DNA of 64,000 bases from Hyphomonas jannaschiana VP2. GTDB taxonomy: Bacteria; Pseudomonadota; Alphaproteobacteria; Caulobacterales; Hyphomonadaceae. The stretch covers positions 62,001 to 126,000 of the forward strand of contig NZ_ARYJ01000005.1 of assembly GCF_000685215.1 (NCBI RefSeq), in the 5' to 3' direction. Made by a program: the position numbers and the translations under genes. Shown here one piece after another: positions 27,011-39,083 of the stretch. Within the stretch, counting starts at the first letter, position 1, and the number at the start of each line of letters is the position of its first letter. Under the pieces are notes generated by a model. It saw only the letters and a program-made list of their open reading frames with translations, was not told the origin of the DNA and ran no database searches.

Positions 27011-28086
27011 CCCCCGTCGCGCCAGGCAGCGTTATCGGGATCCTCGGCGGCGGCCAGCTGGGCCGGATGCTTGCGAATGCCGCGCAGCGCCTTGGTTTCG
27101 ATGTCGACATCTATTGCCCGGAAGATGATCCGCCCGCTGCGCGTGTTGCCCGCCATCACTGGAAAGGCGCCTATGATAACAAGGCACTGCTGGCCGAGTT
27201 CGCCAGGGCCTGCGCCGTCATCACGCTGGAATTCGAGAACATTCCCGTCATCGCCGCCGAAGCCATAGAAGCGGCCGGGACACATCTTCACCCCGGTGCA
27301 AAATCGCTCGCGACGTCTCAGGACCGGGCCGAAGAGAAGGCATTCCTGAACGGCATAGGCATCGCCACGGCGGACTATCGCATGATCAATTCGGATCATG
27401 ACATTGCCAAAGCCCTGCCTGAACTTGGCGGAACCGGACTGCTGAAGACCCGCCGCGACGGTTATGACGGCAAGGGCCAGGCCTGGATCCGGTCTGCCGA
27501 TGATATTGCCGCCGCCTGGGCCGATGTCGGCGAGGCGCCCTGCGTGCTGGAAGCGCCCGTCCCGTTCGAGCGCGAAATTTCCGTCATCGTCGCCCGCTCC
27601 AGTCAGGGTGAGACCGCGACCTGGGCGCCGCCGCACAATGTGCACAAGGACGGCATCCTTGCGACCTCCACCGTGCCCTCCGGCCTGCCCCGTCATGTGG
27701 AACAGGCCGCGCGGGAGAAGGCCATCGCGCTGGTTGATGCACTTGAACATGTCGGCGTGCTGGCGCTGGAACTGTTCGTGCTGCCGGATGGCACGCTGCT
27801 GGCCAATGAATTTGCCCCGCGTGTCCACAATTCCGGCCACTGGACGCCGGAAGCCTGCCAGACCGGCCAGTTCGAACAGCATATCCGCGCCATCTGCGGC
27901 TGGCCGCTGGGAGATACGCGCCGGCTGTTCGATGCCGAGATGGAAAACCTGATCGGCGAAGCGGGCAATGTCGACCCGGCCAGCCTTGCCCCGGCAGATG
28001 TGCTGACCCTTTATGGCAAGCACGAAGCCCGCCCCGGCCGCAAGATGGGCCATATCACCCGCCGCCTGGCCCCCCGGAAGGACTAG
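27007..28086 (+). CDS. purK: 5-(carboxyamino)imidazole ribonucleotide synthase
   Basis: PurK carboxylates AIR with ATP and bicarbonate to N5-CAIR. The 359-aa ATP-grasp protein begins [20 protein letters not shown] and has [22 protein letters not shown] and, near the end, [14 protein letters not shown] for Mg/ATP binding. It is coupled to purE by a four-base overlap. A creatininase-family gene follows after 3 nt. Confidence 0.97.
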   Translation: MTPVAPGSVIGILGGGQLGRMLANAAQRLGFDVDIYCPEDDPPAARVARHHWKGAYDNKALLAEFARACAVITLEFENIPVIAAEAIEAAGTHLHPGAKSLATSQDRAEEKAFLNGIGIATADYRMINSDHDIAKALPELGGTGLLKTRRDGYDGKGQAWIRSADDIAAAWADVGEAPCVLEAPVPFEREISVIVARSSQGETATWAPPHNVHKDGILATSTVPSGLPRHVEQAAREKAIALVDALEHVGVLALELFVLPDGTLLANEFAPRVHNSGHWTPEACQTGQFEQHIRAICGWPLGDTRRLFDAEMENLIGEAGNVDPASLAPADVLTLYGKHEARPGRKMGHITRRLAPRKD

Positions 28087-28089
28087 AAC

Positions 28090-28845
28090 ATGCTGCTTCC
28101 CGTCTCCACCTGGCAGGATATTGAAGCCTGGCTCAAGAAATCCCGCACGATCCTGATTCCCATCGGATCGATGGAACAGCACGGGCCGAACGGCTTTATC
28201 GGCACTGATGCGCTCTGCCCGGAAATCATTGCGCGCCATGCCGAAGCGCAGGCGCCGGATGACGTTCTGGTCGGTCCGACCTTCTCGGTCGGCTGCGCCC
28301 AGCATCATCTCGGCTTCCCCGGCACGATCACGCTGCGCCCGACGACGATGATCGCCGCGATGGCGGACTGGACCGAAAGCCTGATGCGCCACGGTTTTGA
28401 GCGGATCTACTGGCTGAACGGCCATGGCGGGAACGTTGCCACGATCCAGGCGGCCTTCTCCGAGATCCATTCGCGGCGCAGCTTCGACCCGCGCGGCGAG
28501 GACAACCGCCCGGGCCTGGAGCTGAAACTGCGCAACTGGTGGGATTTCTCTCCGGTCATGCAGCTCTGCAACCAGCTCTACCCCGTCGGCCATGGCAGCC
28601 ACGCGACAGCCTCCGAAGTGTCGGTCACCTATTTCGGCTATCCGGACCGCGCGCGGCCTGAGGTGGAGATGAGCCCGAAGATCGCCCCGAACGGCAAGAT
28701 CGGCGATGCGGTGCAGTACCGCCGCGACTTCCCGGATGGCCGCATCGGCTCCGACCCCACCCAGTCCAACGCGGAAGACGGCGGGAAGATCGTCGAAGCG
28801 GCCGCGAAAGCCGTTCTCGAAGAGGTGAAACGCTTCGCGGCGTAA
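28090..28845 (+). CDS. Creatininase family protein
   Basis: This 251-aa metal-dependent amidohydrolase of the creatininase fold has PIGSMEQHGPNGFIGTDA, CAQHHLGFPGTI and YWLNGHGGNVA, which supply the His/Asp/Glu metal ligands. Family members include creatininase, the flavin-pathway FAPy deformylase ArfB and MftE. It starts 3 nt after purK, so it is the third gene of a purEK operon and a purine-related amide hydrolysis is a reasonable guess. No creatine genes are nearby. Confidence 0.92.
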   Translation: MLLPVSTWQDIEAWLKKSRTILIPIGSMEQHGPNGFIGTDALCPEIIARHAEAQAPDDVLVGPTFSVGCAQHHLGFPGTITLRPTTMIAAMADWTESLMRHGFERIYWLNGHGGNVATIQAAFSEIHSRRSFDPRGEDNRPGLELKLRNWWDFSPVMQLCNQLYPVGHGSHATASEVSVTYFGYPDRARPEVEMSPKIAPNGKIGDAVQYRRDFPDGRIGSDPTQSNAEDGGKIVEAAAKAVLEEVKRFAA

Positions 28846-28943
28846 CCCAACCTTACTGAGAGCGTAATTTTCCAAAGTCTGGCCAGATGGGGCCAAGGGC
28901 GGTATCAGAATCTTCCAATGGAAAGAGGCGTCTGAACCAGAGA

Positions 28944-29675
28944 ATGCTCGACATTCGCAGTCTGGAAAAAAGCTTTGGCGCCAAGCGCGCTGTGCAGGGC
29001 GTTTCCTTTACGCTTGAGAAGGGCACGGTGCTTGGCTTTCTCGGCCCGAACGGGGCCGGCAAGTCGACGACCATGCGCATGATTGCCGGCGTGCTGGAAC
29101 CCGATGCGGGTGACGCGCTGATCAATGGAAAATCCATCGTCTCTCACCGCAGGCAGGCGCAGGCCGCGCTCGGCTATCTGCCGGAAGGCGCGCCGCTCTA
29201 TGACGACATGACGCCGCCGGAGTTCCTGAATTTCATGGCCGCCGCGCGCAAGATCGAGCGAAGCAAGCGCAAGGACGCCGTGGAGCGCGCCATTGCCGAC
29301 GCGCGTATCACGACCGTGGCAGGCCAGCGGATCGGCTCTCTCTCCAAGGGCTATCGCCGCCGCGTGGGTCTTGCCGGGGCGATCCTGCACGATCCGCCCG
29401 TCCTGTTGCTGGACGAGCCGACCGATGGCCTCGACCCCAATCAGAAGCGCGCCGTGCGGGCGCTGATCGCGCGGATGGCGCCGACCAAGGCGATCCTCAT
29501 CTCCACACACACGCTGACCGAAGTGCCCGCCATGTGCACACGCGCCATCGTGGTCGACCGGGGCATCATCGTTGCTGACGGCACGCCGGAAGAGCTGGCG
29601 AAGAAATCCGATGACGGATCGCTGGAAGGCGCCTTCATGCGCCTGACCGACCAGGCCGAGGCAAACGCGCGATGA
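28944..29675 (+). CDS. ABC transporter ATP-binding protein (GldA-like)
   Basis: The 243-aa ATPase has Walker A GPNGAGKST, signature SLSKGYRRRVGLAGA, Walker B VLLLDEPTDGLDPNQ and the switch His in ISTHTLTEV. It is the first gene of a four-gene unit with an ABC-2 permease, a GldG-like auxiliary protein and a DUF4340 protein. That set resembles the Bacteroidetes GldA-GldFG complex, found in many non-gliding proteobacteria with unknown cargo. ATG 28944 is preferred over 28887 because the mature ABC domain starts there. Confidence 0.92.
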   Translation: MLDIRSLEKSFGAKRAVQGVSFTLEKGTVLGFLGPNGAGKSTTMRMIAGVLEPDAGDALINGKSIVSHRRQAQAALGYLPEGAPLYDDMTPPEFLNFMAAARKIERSKRKDAVERAIADARITTVAGQRIGSLSKGYRRRVGLAGAILHDPPVLLLDEPTDGLDPNQKRAVRALIARMAPTKAILISTHTLTEVPAMCTRAIVVDRGIIVADGTPEELAKKSDDGSLEGAFMRLTDQAEANAR

Positions 29676-30430
29676 AGGAATTCCTGCGACAGCAGATGGG
29701 CGGCTTCGGCGCGACCTACCGGCGTGAACTTGGCGCCTATTTCGCCACGCCTATGGCCTATGTCTTCCTGGCCGTCTTCCTGCTCGCCCTCGGCGTGTTC
29801 ACCTGGGAGGCCGGAAATTTCTTCGGGGCCGGTTCGGCTGACCTGTCGACCTTCTTTGTCTGGCACCCCTGGCTCTACATGATTTTCCTGCCCGCCCTGG
29901 CCATGCGCCTCTGGGCGGACGAACAGGGTGCGGGCACGGATGAGCTCCTGCTCTCCCTCCCGCTCGGCATGCCGGGGCTCGTGCTCGGCAAGCTGTGTGC
30001 GGCATGGACGGTCGCGGGCGTCGGCCTGCTGCTGACCTTCCCGATGTGGATCACGGTGAATTACCTTGGCGGACCGGACAATACGGCCATCGCGCTGACC
30101 TATCTGGTCAGCTTCCTGATGGCGGGGGCCTATCTCTCTGTCGGTTCTGCCATTTCGGCCCTGACCGGCAGCCAGGTGACGGCCTTTGTCATCAGCGTCC
30201 TGATCGCCTTTGCCTTTACGGCCGCAGGCTGGCCACTGGTCCTGTCCACCGTGAAGGCCGTGTTCGGAACCGGCTTTGCCGACCTTGTCGCGCAATTCTC
30301 CTTCCTGACCCAGTTCGAAGGCGCCCAGCGCGGCGTGCTGGAATTGCGGTCGGTCATGTTCTTCCTCGGCTTCACCGCCTTCTGGTCCATTCTGAACGGC
30401 CTGTGGGCCGCCCGCCAGAGGCTCGGCTGA
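29672..30430 (+). CDS. ABC-2 type permease (GldF-like)
   Basis: This 252-aa integral membrane protein has six hydrophobic segments, starting after LGAYFATPMAYVFLAVFLLA. The NFFGAGSADLSTFF loop and WLYMIFLPALAMRLWADE are typical of ABC-2 permeases of the GldF class. It overlaps the upstream ATPase by four bases (ATGA) and the next gene starts one base after its stop. It is the membrane channel of the Gld-like system. Confidence 0.92.
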   Translation: MKEFLRQQMGGFGATYRRELGAYFATPMAYVFLAVFLLALGVFTWEAGNFFGAGSADLSTFFVWHPWLYMIFLPALAMRLWADEQGAGTDELLLSLPLGMPGLVLGKLCAAWTVAGVGLLLTFPMWITVNYLGGPDNTAIALTYLVSFLMAGAYLSVGSAISALTGSQVTAFVISVLIAFAFTAAGWPLVLSTVKAVFGTGFADLVAQFSFLTQFEGAQRGVLELRSVMFFLGFTAFWSILNGLWAARQRLG

Positions 30431-30431
30431 G

Positions 30432-32330
30432 ATGAAGTCGAAACACTACCTCCTCATCGCAACGGCGCTGGTAACGGTCATCTTCGTGGCGGGAAATCTG
30501 CTGGCGCAGAAAGTGCTGACCGGCGTTCAGCTCGATTTCACCGAGAACCATCTTTATTCGCTGTCGAAGGCGACGAAGGAAAAACTGTCGGACATCGCCG
30601 AGCCGGTGGACATCACGCTCGTCTATTCGCGCAGCGTCGGACAGGACTATCCGGCCGTGCGCGCCTATGCCGCCCGCGTGCGGGAATTGCTGAAAGCCTA
30701 TGAAGCCCAGTCCGGCGGATATGTCCGGGTGCGGGAGATCGACCCCTCCCCCTTCTCGACAGCGGAAGACGAAGCGCTTGCGGCCGGCATCACCGCCATC
30801 GACACGAATGGCGACGACCCGCTCTATTTCGGCATCATCGGGCACAACACGATCGACGACCAGCGCGTGATCCCCTTCCTCGCGCCGGAACGGGAAGTCA
30901 CACTGGAATATGACCTCACCCGCATGGTTGCCCGGCTGGACGATCCGGACCCGCCACGGGTCGGCATCCTGACCACGCTGCCGGGCATGTCCGCGCCGGG
31001 CGGACAGGGCGGCTACACATTGCTGGCAGACATCGACCGGTCCTTCGAGATCGTCCCGATTGCCGATAATTTCCAGTCGCTGCCATCCGATCTCGACGTA
31101 CTTCTGGTGGCGCATCCGCCCCCCCTGTCGGAGCGTCAGGAATGGCTGATCGACCAGTTCGTGCTGCGCAAGGGCCGCGCGGTGTTCCTGGTCGATCCGG
31201 CGGCCAAGACGGCTGTCGGGCAAGGCCTGTTCGATGTCTCCACCGCGGGAGCGAAGTCCGATCTCGGACTATTGGGCGATTCCTGGGGCGTTTCGCTGTC
31301 AATGGATGCCGTTGCCGATGCAGCAGGCTCCCTGCCCGTGCCCGTCGATCTGGGTGACGGCCGGGTCGAGGAGCAGGCCCACCCGCTGTTCATCGCAGCG
31401 CCCGCTGGCGACATGAACCAGGACGACCTGATCACCGCCGACCTGACCCGCGCCGTGAACTTTGGCGCACCAGGCGCGCTGGTCACCTCCAAGCTGCCGT
31501 CTGACGTGACCTTCTCTCCCCTGATCGAGACCGGGCCAAGCCCCTCCTATATCGATGCCGACAAGGCCGTGCGCGACATGACGCCGTCCGACACGCTGAA
31601 AGCCTACCAGACCCAGCCCGGGCCGCTGGTGCTGGCCGCGCGCCTGTCCGGGCCGCTGGTCACCGCCTTCCCGGCCGGGGCACCGGCGCTGGAGGAACCG
31701 TCCGACCCCGTCATGGCCGAACTCGCGCGGGCCGACGCCGCCAATGCCCCGCCGCACATCTCTGCCAGCCTGACGGACGCCGAGCTCGTCTTCATCGCCG
31801 ATGTCGATTTCATTGCGGACGATTTCTACATCGTGCCCGGGCGCGGCATCGTGGTGGCCGACAATGGCGCGCTGGTCCTGAATGCGCTGGACGCGCTTGC
31901 GGGCGGCGGGGAACTCTCGCGCCTGCGCTCGCGCGCGCCAAGCCTGCGCCCCATGACCCGCATCGACGAGATGCGCGCCTCCGCCGAAGCGATCTATTTC
32001 CGCCAGCAGGCCGAACTTGAGGCCAGCCTCAACGAAGCGCAGGGACGGCTGGAAGAATTGCAGGCCATCGGCTCGACTGACGGCTTCTTCCAGGGCGATG
32101 AGGCCGCCGACCTGACCGATGACGAGCGCGCCGAGCTGACCCAGCTGCGCGAACGGATCGTGACGCTGCGCGGCGAACTGCGCGCCATCGAACGAGACTA
32201 CCGCCATGACATCGACCGGATGGAAGCGACGCTGAAAGCCATCAATATCTGGGGCGGTCCGATCCTGATTGCGCTGGCTGGCCTGCTTGTCTGGCGGCGC
32301 CAGCAGGTCCGCGCGCGGAGAGAGTCATGA
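30432..32330 (+). CDS. GldG-like ABC auxiliary protein
   Basis: The 632-aa protein has an N-terminal membrane anchor (LIATALVTVIFVAGNLLAQ), a large extracytoplasmic domain and a C-terminal anchor (GPILIALAGLLVWRR). LDFTENHLYSLSKATKEKL is the hallmark of ABC_transp_aux/GldG proteins. A helical coiled-coil region (about 510-600) precedes the final anchor. It couples with the permease as a substrate-facing subunit. It overlaps the DUF4340 gene by four bases. Confidence 0.9.
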   Translation: MKSKHYLLIATALVTVIFVAGNLLAQKVLTGVQLDFTENHLYSLSKATKEKLSDIAEPVDITLVYSRSVGQDYPAVRAYAARVRELLKAYEAQSGGYVRVREIDPSPFSTAEDEALAAGITAIDTNGDDPLYFGIIGHNTIDDQRVIPFLAPEREVTLEYDLTRMVARLDDPDPPRVGILTTLPGMSAPGGQGGYTLLADIDRSFEIVPIADNFQSLPSDLDVLLVAHPPPLSERQEWLIDQFVLRKGRAVFLVDPAAKTAVGQGLFDVSTAGAKSDLGLLGDSWGVSLSMDAVADAAGSLPVPVDLGDGRVEEQAHPLFIAAPAGDMNQDDLITADLTRAVNFGAPGALVTSKLPSDVTFSPLIETGPSPSYIDADKAVRDMTPSDTLKAYQTQPGPLVLAARLSGPLVTAFPAGAPALEEPSDPVMAELARADAANAPPHISASLTDAELVFIADVDFIADDFYIVPGRGIVVADNGALVLNALDALAGGGELSRLRSRAPSLRPMTRIDEMRASAEAIYFRQQAELEASLNEAQGRLEELQAIGSTDGFFQGDEAADLTDDERAELTQLRERIVTLRGELRAIERDYRHDIDRMEATLKAINIWGGPILIALAGLLVWRRQQVRARRES

Positions 32331-33376
32331 CAGAGCAGCGCCAACGCCAGCGGCGCAAACGCCTGCAGATCCTCGGCGCGGCCGCGGCCGTGCTGACAAT
32401 CCTTGCCGTGCTGGCGCATATGGATTTCCGGGGCGGCCCGGCTCAGACCGGACGGACCGGACAGGCCGTCCTGCCGGACTTCGCCGCAATCCGCGCCGAA
32501 GCGACGGAGATCCGCGTGACGCTGGCCGACGAATCCTACCGCCTGCAGAACACGGCCGATGGCTGGACGCTGGAAGGGTCTCATGGCTATCCCGTGCGTG
32601 CCGACCGTCTGGCGGAGCTGGCGACCGGCCTTGGCGAACTGACCTGGGGCGAAGCGCGCACGCGGGATCCGGACAAGCTGAACCGGGTCGGCCTCGGTGA
32701 TCCACGCAAGGGCGGCACCGGCGCGCTGATCGAGCTGGCCAACAGCGACGGCGAGGTGACCGCGTCCATCATCACCGGGCGCAAGGGAGAGCATCTCTAT
32801 GCCCGCCGCCCGGACGAGATGCAGGCCTATCGTGTCACCGGCGACCTGCCGCCGCTCTACAATGGTGATGCCTGGCTGGACCTCAATATTCTCGACATCA
32901 GTCCGGATGCGGTCTCCGCCGTGCGCCTTTTCGACAAATATGGCGAGAGTCTTTACCTGCAGCGCGCCGTCGGCACGAGCGAACGCAGCTTCCGTCCGGG
33001 CCCGCCCTATCAGGACTTCCGCCTGATCAGCCGGCTTGCGGCGTCCACCCCTGCCCTCGCCCTGACGCGCTTCCAGCCAACGGGCGTAAAGCCGGCCACC
33101 GAGCTGACGACACGCCCGGTCGGACGGCACATCACGGAAACACATGACGGGCTGGAAGTGGAAGTCGAAGCCTATCGCGAGCCCGATGGCTTTTTCGTCA
33201 CGCTTCGCGCCATCGAGGCTGGCGAAGGCGCGCATCGGGGCAGCACGATCAATGACAAGGCCACGGGCTGGGCGTTCGAACTGTCCGAATACGACTGGAA
33301 CGATTTCACGCCGGCGGTCAGCTCCATCGTCCGGCCACCGGAAATTGCCGTGCCGGAGGCGCCGGAAACACCGTAA
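32327..33376 (+). CDS. DUF4340 domain protein of the Gld-like system
   Basis: The 349-aa protein has one N-terminal membrane segment (ILGAAAAVLTILAVLAHM) and a periplasmic beta-rich DUF4340 region. Repeated units with RLAELATGLGELTWGEARTR and NRVGLGDPRKGG are typical. DUF4340 proteins are regularly found right after GldG-like genes, and here it is translationally coupled. Its role in the complex is unknown. Confidence 0.86.
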   Translation: MTEQRQRQRRKRLQILGAAAAVLTILAVLAHMDFRGGPAQTGRTGQAVLPDFAAIRAEATEIRVTLADESYRLQNTADGWTLEGSHGYPVRADRLAELATGLGELTWGEARTRDPDKLNRVGLGDPRKGGTGALIELANSDGEVTASIITGRKGEHLYARRPDEMQAYRVTGDLPPLYNGDAWLDLNILDISPDAVSAVRLFDKYGESLYLQRAVGTSERSFRPGPPYQDFRLISRLAASTPALALTRFQPTGVKPATELTTRPVGRHITETHDGLEVEVEAYREPDGFFVTLRAIEAGEGAHRGSTINDKATGWAFELSEYDWNDFTPAVSSIVRPPEIAVPEAPETP

Positions 33377-33378
33377 GC

Positions 33379-34041
33379 TTAGGGCGCGGGCGGCGGGTCC
33401 AGCGGCAGCGTGGCCAGCACAGGCCCGAACCCGGCTTCCTGCACAATCAGCGCACAATGCGAATGACAGGCCGGCAGTGTGATCTGTGTCCGTCCGCCAA
33501 GCCAGGGACCAAGCGCGGTGACCTGCGTCACAGGATGCACCATGTCGGTCGTGTTGTCGGCGCCGTCCAGATAATCGACATACCAGATGTCGGTCAGGCC
33601 ATTGGCCTTGCCGCTCAGCTCTACCCCGTCTCCCTTGCGGACAAGACGCACGCCTTCCGGCGCTTCCTTGCGGGCTTTGGAAATGGCGGCCTCAACCTTT
33701 CCTGGCCGGTTGCCCGGACATTGTTCAACACCATTATAGACGGTCTGCGGCGTATACGGCCCGCGAAGGCGGAACCGGTCGACATAGGCGCGCTGGCGCT
33801 CTTTCGACTCTCCCATGGCCATCGGATCCTTGCCGCCCAGATAGTCCCAGTAATCCACCGACCAGGTCAGGATCAGGACATCATCGCGGGCCTGGTCCAC
33901 GTCCTTCAACGTCGCATGCGCCTTCGGACACGCCCGGCAGTTCTGCGATGCAAAAAGCTCAATCAGGGTCGGCGACTCCGCCTGGGCGGCGGGGACGGCG
34001 ACGGGCGAGAGAAGGAAAAGGGCTGCGAGCAGGCGTTTCAT
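33379..34041 (-). CDS. DUF1223 thioredoxin-fold secreted protein
   Basis: The 220-aa protein has a cleavable signal peptide (LLAALFLLSPVAVPAAQA). SPTLIELFASQNCRACPKA carries a CxxC motif as in DUF1223, followed by SVDYWDYLGGKDPMA and YTPQTVYNG, all family landmarks. Two late cysteines in ITLPACHSHCALIV are an unusual second pair. Redox or metal handling in the periplasm is a guess. It is convergent with the DUF4340 gene, 2 nt apart. Confidence 0.9.
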   Translation of the reverse strand: MKRLLAALFLLSPVAVPAAQAESPTLIELFASQNCRACPKAHATLKDVDQARDDVLILTWSVDYWDYLGGKDPMAMGESKERQRAYVDRFRLRGPYTPQTVYNGVEQCPGNRPGKVEAAISKARKEAPEGVRLVRKGDGVELSGKANGLTDIWYVDYLDGADNTTDMVHPVTQVTALGPWLGGRTQITLPACHSHCALIVQEAGFGPVLATLPLDPPPAP

Positions 34042-34103
34042 AACGGTTTTATTTATAGATCACCCTGGCCCTGACAACACAATCACAGCGGTGTGAGGGC
34101 TGC

Positions 34104-34136
34104 AAAAAACCCCCGCAGCGCCTGCTGCGGGGGTTT
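34104..34136 (-). terminator. Rho-independent terminator of acnA
   Basis: On the minus strand a stem pairs CCCCCGCAGC (minus 34133-34124) with GCTGCGGGGG (34119-34110) across a 4-nt loop, extended by AAA/TTT. The run TTTTTT follows. It is 27 nt beyond the acnA stop. Confidence 0.9.
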
Positions 34137-34162
34137 CTGATACTATGTTCCGGTCAGCCGCC

Positions 34163-36850
<2,688 letters not shown>

Positions 36851-37021
36851 GGGAGGGGAACCTCGCGTCTAAGATGTGAATCCGGGGCCGCCTGGCGGAC
36901 TGGGCGGCGCGTGCCCGTCTCATATAAGGCCGGAGGCGCTGACGCAATTGGGACAAAGGGACTATCCTGCAGCGCCTGAGCGGATAAAACGTGCGTTCAA
37001 ACAGGCCGGTAGGAGATCCTG

Positions 37022-37093
37022 ATGTCCCCACACACGCCAGATTCCCCTGATTTGCGCCATTCCAGGCGCGGAAACGGGTGCTGCGCGGCGTGA
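37022..37093 (+). CDS. Possible 23-aa leader peptide overlapping the ccmA start
   Basis: An ATG preceded by TAGGAGATCCTG opens a 23-codon frame ending RRGNGCCAA. Its TGA (37091-37093) overlaps the GTG at 37090 as GTGA, in the same arrangement as the four-base overlaps elsewhere in the ccm unit. This would let ribosomes that translate it restart on ccmA. There is no homology to lean on. It could be a leader or a chance frame. Confidence 0.35.
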   Translation: MSPHTPDSPDLRHSRRGNGCCAA

Positions 37094-37662
37094 CGGAGGT
37101 TCTGCTTTCCGCCACCGGCCTCGGCATGATTCGGGGGGAACGGGTGCTGTTTACTGGCGTCAGCCTGTCGGTGGCGCCGGGCGAAAGCCTCGTCCTGCGC
37201 GGCTCGAACGGCGCGGGCAAAACGACCCTGCTGCGTATTCTTGCCGGACTCACGCGGCCGGAAGCGGGCGAAGTGGTCCGCACTGGCCTGCATCACTGGT
37301 TTGCCCACCGCGAGGGCCTGAAGCCGCACGAAACCCCGCGTACACATCTTGGACTCTGGGCAAAGGCCTGGGGCTCGGATTCCGATCTGGACTCAGTGCT
37401 TGCCCAAATGGGCCTGAAGCGCCCGGCTGATGTGCCTGCGCGCTATCTTTCCGCCGGGCAGCGCCGCCGCACCGCACTCGGCCGGCTCCTGCTGGAGAAA
37501 CGGCCGATCTGGATGCTGGACGAGCCCTACACAGCGCTCGACGCCGAAGGCCGCGAGCTGGTGCTCGAACTGATCGAGGATCACCTGAAATCCGGCGGCG
37601 GCGTGGTTGCGGCCATTCATGGCGAATCCGGCTTCGTGCCAACCAATGAGGTCGTGTTGTGA
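37090..37662 (+). CDS. ccmA: Heme exporter ATP-binding protein CcmA
   Basis: This 190-aa ABC ATPase belongs to the CcmABCD complex that releases heme-loaded CcmE. It has Walker A LRGSNGAGKTTLL, the signature region YLSAGQRRRTALGRLL and Walker B WMLDEPYTALD. The start is uncertain: GTG 37090 overlaps the short upstream frame and gives MTEVLLSATG, which fits CcmA N-termini; GTG 37078 would add four residues. It overlaps ccmB by GTGA. Confidence 0.93.
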   Translation: MTEVLLSATGLGMIRGERVLFTGVSLSVAPGESLVLRGSNGAGKTTLLRILAGLTRPEAGEVVRTGLHHWFAHREGLKPHETPRTHLGLWAKAWGSDSDLDSVLAQMGLKRPADVPARYLSAGQRRRTALGRLLLEKRPIWMLDEPYTALDAEGRELVLELIEDHLKSGGGVVAAIHGESGFVPTNEVVL

Positions 37663-38324
37663 GGCCGGCTCCGATCCTCTCTGCCTTCCAGCAGGCACTG
37701 GGTGAGGCCTGGGCGGGCGGCGCAGGTGCACTGCTACCGCTCGGCTTCTTCGCGGGCGCGGCTGTGCTCGTGCCACTTGGAATCGGCACAGACCCACAGA
37801 CGCTTCGCGCGGTCGGGCCGGGCATTCTCTGGGTTGCCCTCGCCCTTTCCAGCCTCGTGACGCTGGAGCGGATCTTTCAGGCAGACACCGAAGACGGCGC
37901 GCTGGACCTGTGGCTGCAGACCGGCGCGCCCGCCTCCGCCATTGCCGGGGCGAAGACCTTCGCGCACTGGCTGGCGGCGGGCCTGCCGCTCGCGCTGCTC
38001 TCCCCGCTCCTTGCGCTGATGTTCCAGGCGGAGGCCTCTGCCGATCTGCTGCGCAATGCCGCGCTCTATGGCCTTGGCGGCCTTGCCTTCTATTTCTGGG
38101 GCGGGGTTGGGGCGGCCCTGTCGGCCACGGTGCGGCGCGGCGGCCTGTTGATCAGTCTCATCGCCCTGCCATTGTACGTGCCGACAGCCATTTTCGGAGC
38201 ACTCTCCATGACCAACGGCCCCGGCAGCGAAAGCGCACCCCTGTTTCTGGCGGCCTCCACCCTGTTCGCCCTGGCCGTTGCGCCATTCGCCATGGCTGCA
38301 GCCTTGCGCTTGGCGGCAGACTGA
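37659..38324 (+). CDS. ccmB: Heme exporter protein CcmB
   Basis: This 221-aa permease subunit of the ccm ABC transporter has six hydrophobic segments. LLPLGFFAGAAVLVPLGIG and GPGILWVALALSSLVTLER are typical CcmB regions, as is DGALDLWLQTGAP. It starts with GTG, overlapping ccmA. ccmC follows after 20 nt. Confidence 0.94.
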   Translation: MRPAPILSAFQQALGEAWAGGAGALLPLGFFAGAAVLVPLGIGTDPQTLRAVGPGILWVALALSSLVTLERIFQADTEDGALDLWLQTGAPASAIAGAKTFAHWLAAGLPLALLSPLLALMFQAEASADLLRNAALYGLGGLAFYFWGGVGAALSATVRRGGLLISLIALPLYVPTAIFGALSMTNGPGSESAPLFLAASTLFALAVAPFAMAAALRLAAD

Positions 38325-38344
38325 GGGAGCGGTATCGCAAGTCC

Positions 38345-39076
38345 ATGTTTTCCTGGTTCGCAAATCCCCTCCGTTTCATGCGCCTGTCGAACTGGCTGGC
38401 GCCGCTTTGCTATGCGCTGAGCGCCCTGCTGATCGGCTGGGGCCTGTGGCAGGGCCTCTGGATGGTTCCGAAGGATGAATATCAGGGCGGGGACATCATG
38501 CGCGTGATGTTCCTCCACGTGCCCGCCGCCTGGCTCGCCATGGCAAGTTACATGGCAATGGCGGTGATGAGCTTCATCTGGTTCATCTGGCGGCATGAAG
38601 TGGCCGACATCGCTGCGAAATCCATCGCACCACTAGGCGCGGTCTGGACCGCGATCTGCCTTGCCACCGGATCGATCTGGGGCAAGCCGACCTGGGGCAC
38701 CTGGTGGCAATGGGACGATGCCCGGATGATGTCGGTCCTGTTCATGTTCTTCCTGTTCCTCGGCTACATGGCGCTGCGCGCGTCCATGGACACACGCCAG
38801 AAGGCCGCCCGCGCCGGCGCCATCCTCGCCATGGTGGGCGCGATCAATGTACCGCTGATCAAATTCTCCGTGGACCTCTTCACCTCGCTGCACCAGGATT
38901 CGAGCGTGCTGACGGCTGACGGTCCGAAAATGGCCGCGGTCTATCTCTGGCCCCTGCTGGCAAGCGGCCTTGGCCACACCCTGCTCTTCGCGGGCCTGAC
39001 GCAGACGCTGATGCGCGCCGAGATCTGGGACAGACGCACCGCGCAGGCGAATGCGAAACTCATGGCGGAAGGCTGA
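38345..39076 (+). CDS. ccmC: Heme exporter/lyase protein CcmC
   Basis: CcmC loads heme onto the chaperone CcmE. The 243-aa protein has six membrane segments and the WWD heme-handling domain WGTWWQWDDARMMS. Candidate heme His ligands are in VMFLHVPAAWLAM and in the SLHQDSS loop. ATG 38345 is used; the long upstream frame runs through ccmB out of phase. Confidence 0.96.
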   Translation: MFSWFANPLRFMRLSNWLAPLCYALSALLIGWGLWQGLWMVPKDEYQGGDIMRVMFLHVPAAWLAMASYMAMAVMSFIWFIWRHEVADIAAKSIAPLGAVWTAICLATGSIWGKPTWGTWWQWDDARMMSVLFMFFLFLGYMALRASMDTRQKAARAGAILAMVGAINVPLIKFSVDLFTSLHQDSSVLTADGPKMAAVYLWPLLASGLGHTLLFAGLTQTLMRAEIWDRRTAQANAKLMAEG

Positions 39077-39083
39077 GCAGACC

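Noticed and set aside
26962-28896. 644-codon minus-strand open frame over purK and the creatininase gene
   Set aside because: It is antisense to two well-supported genes and shows no motifs.
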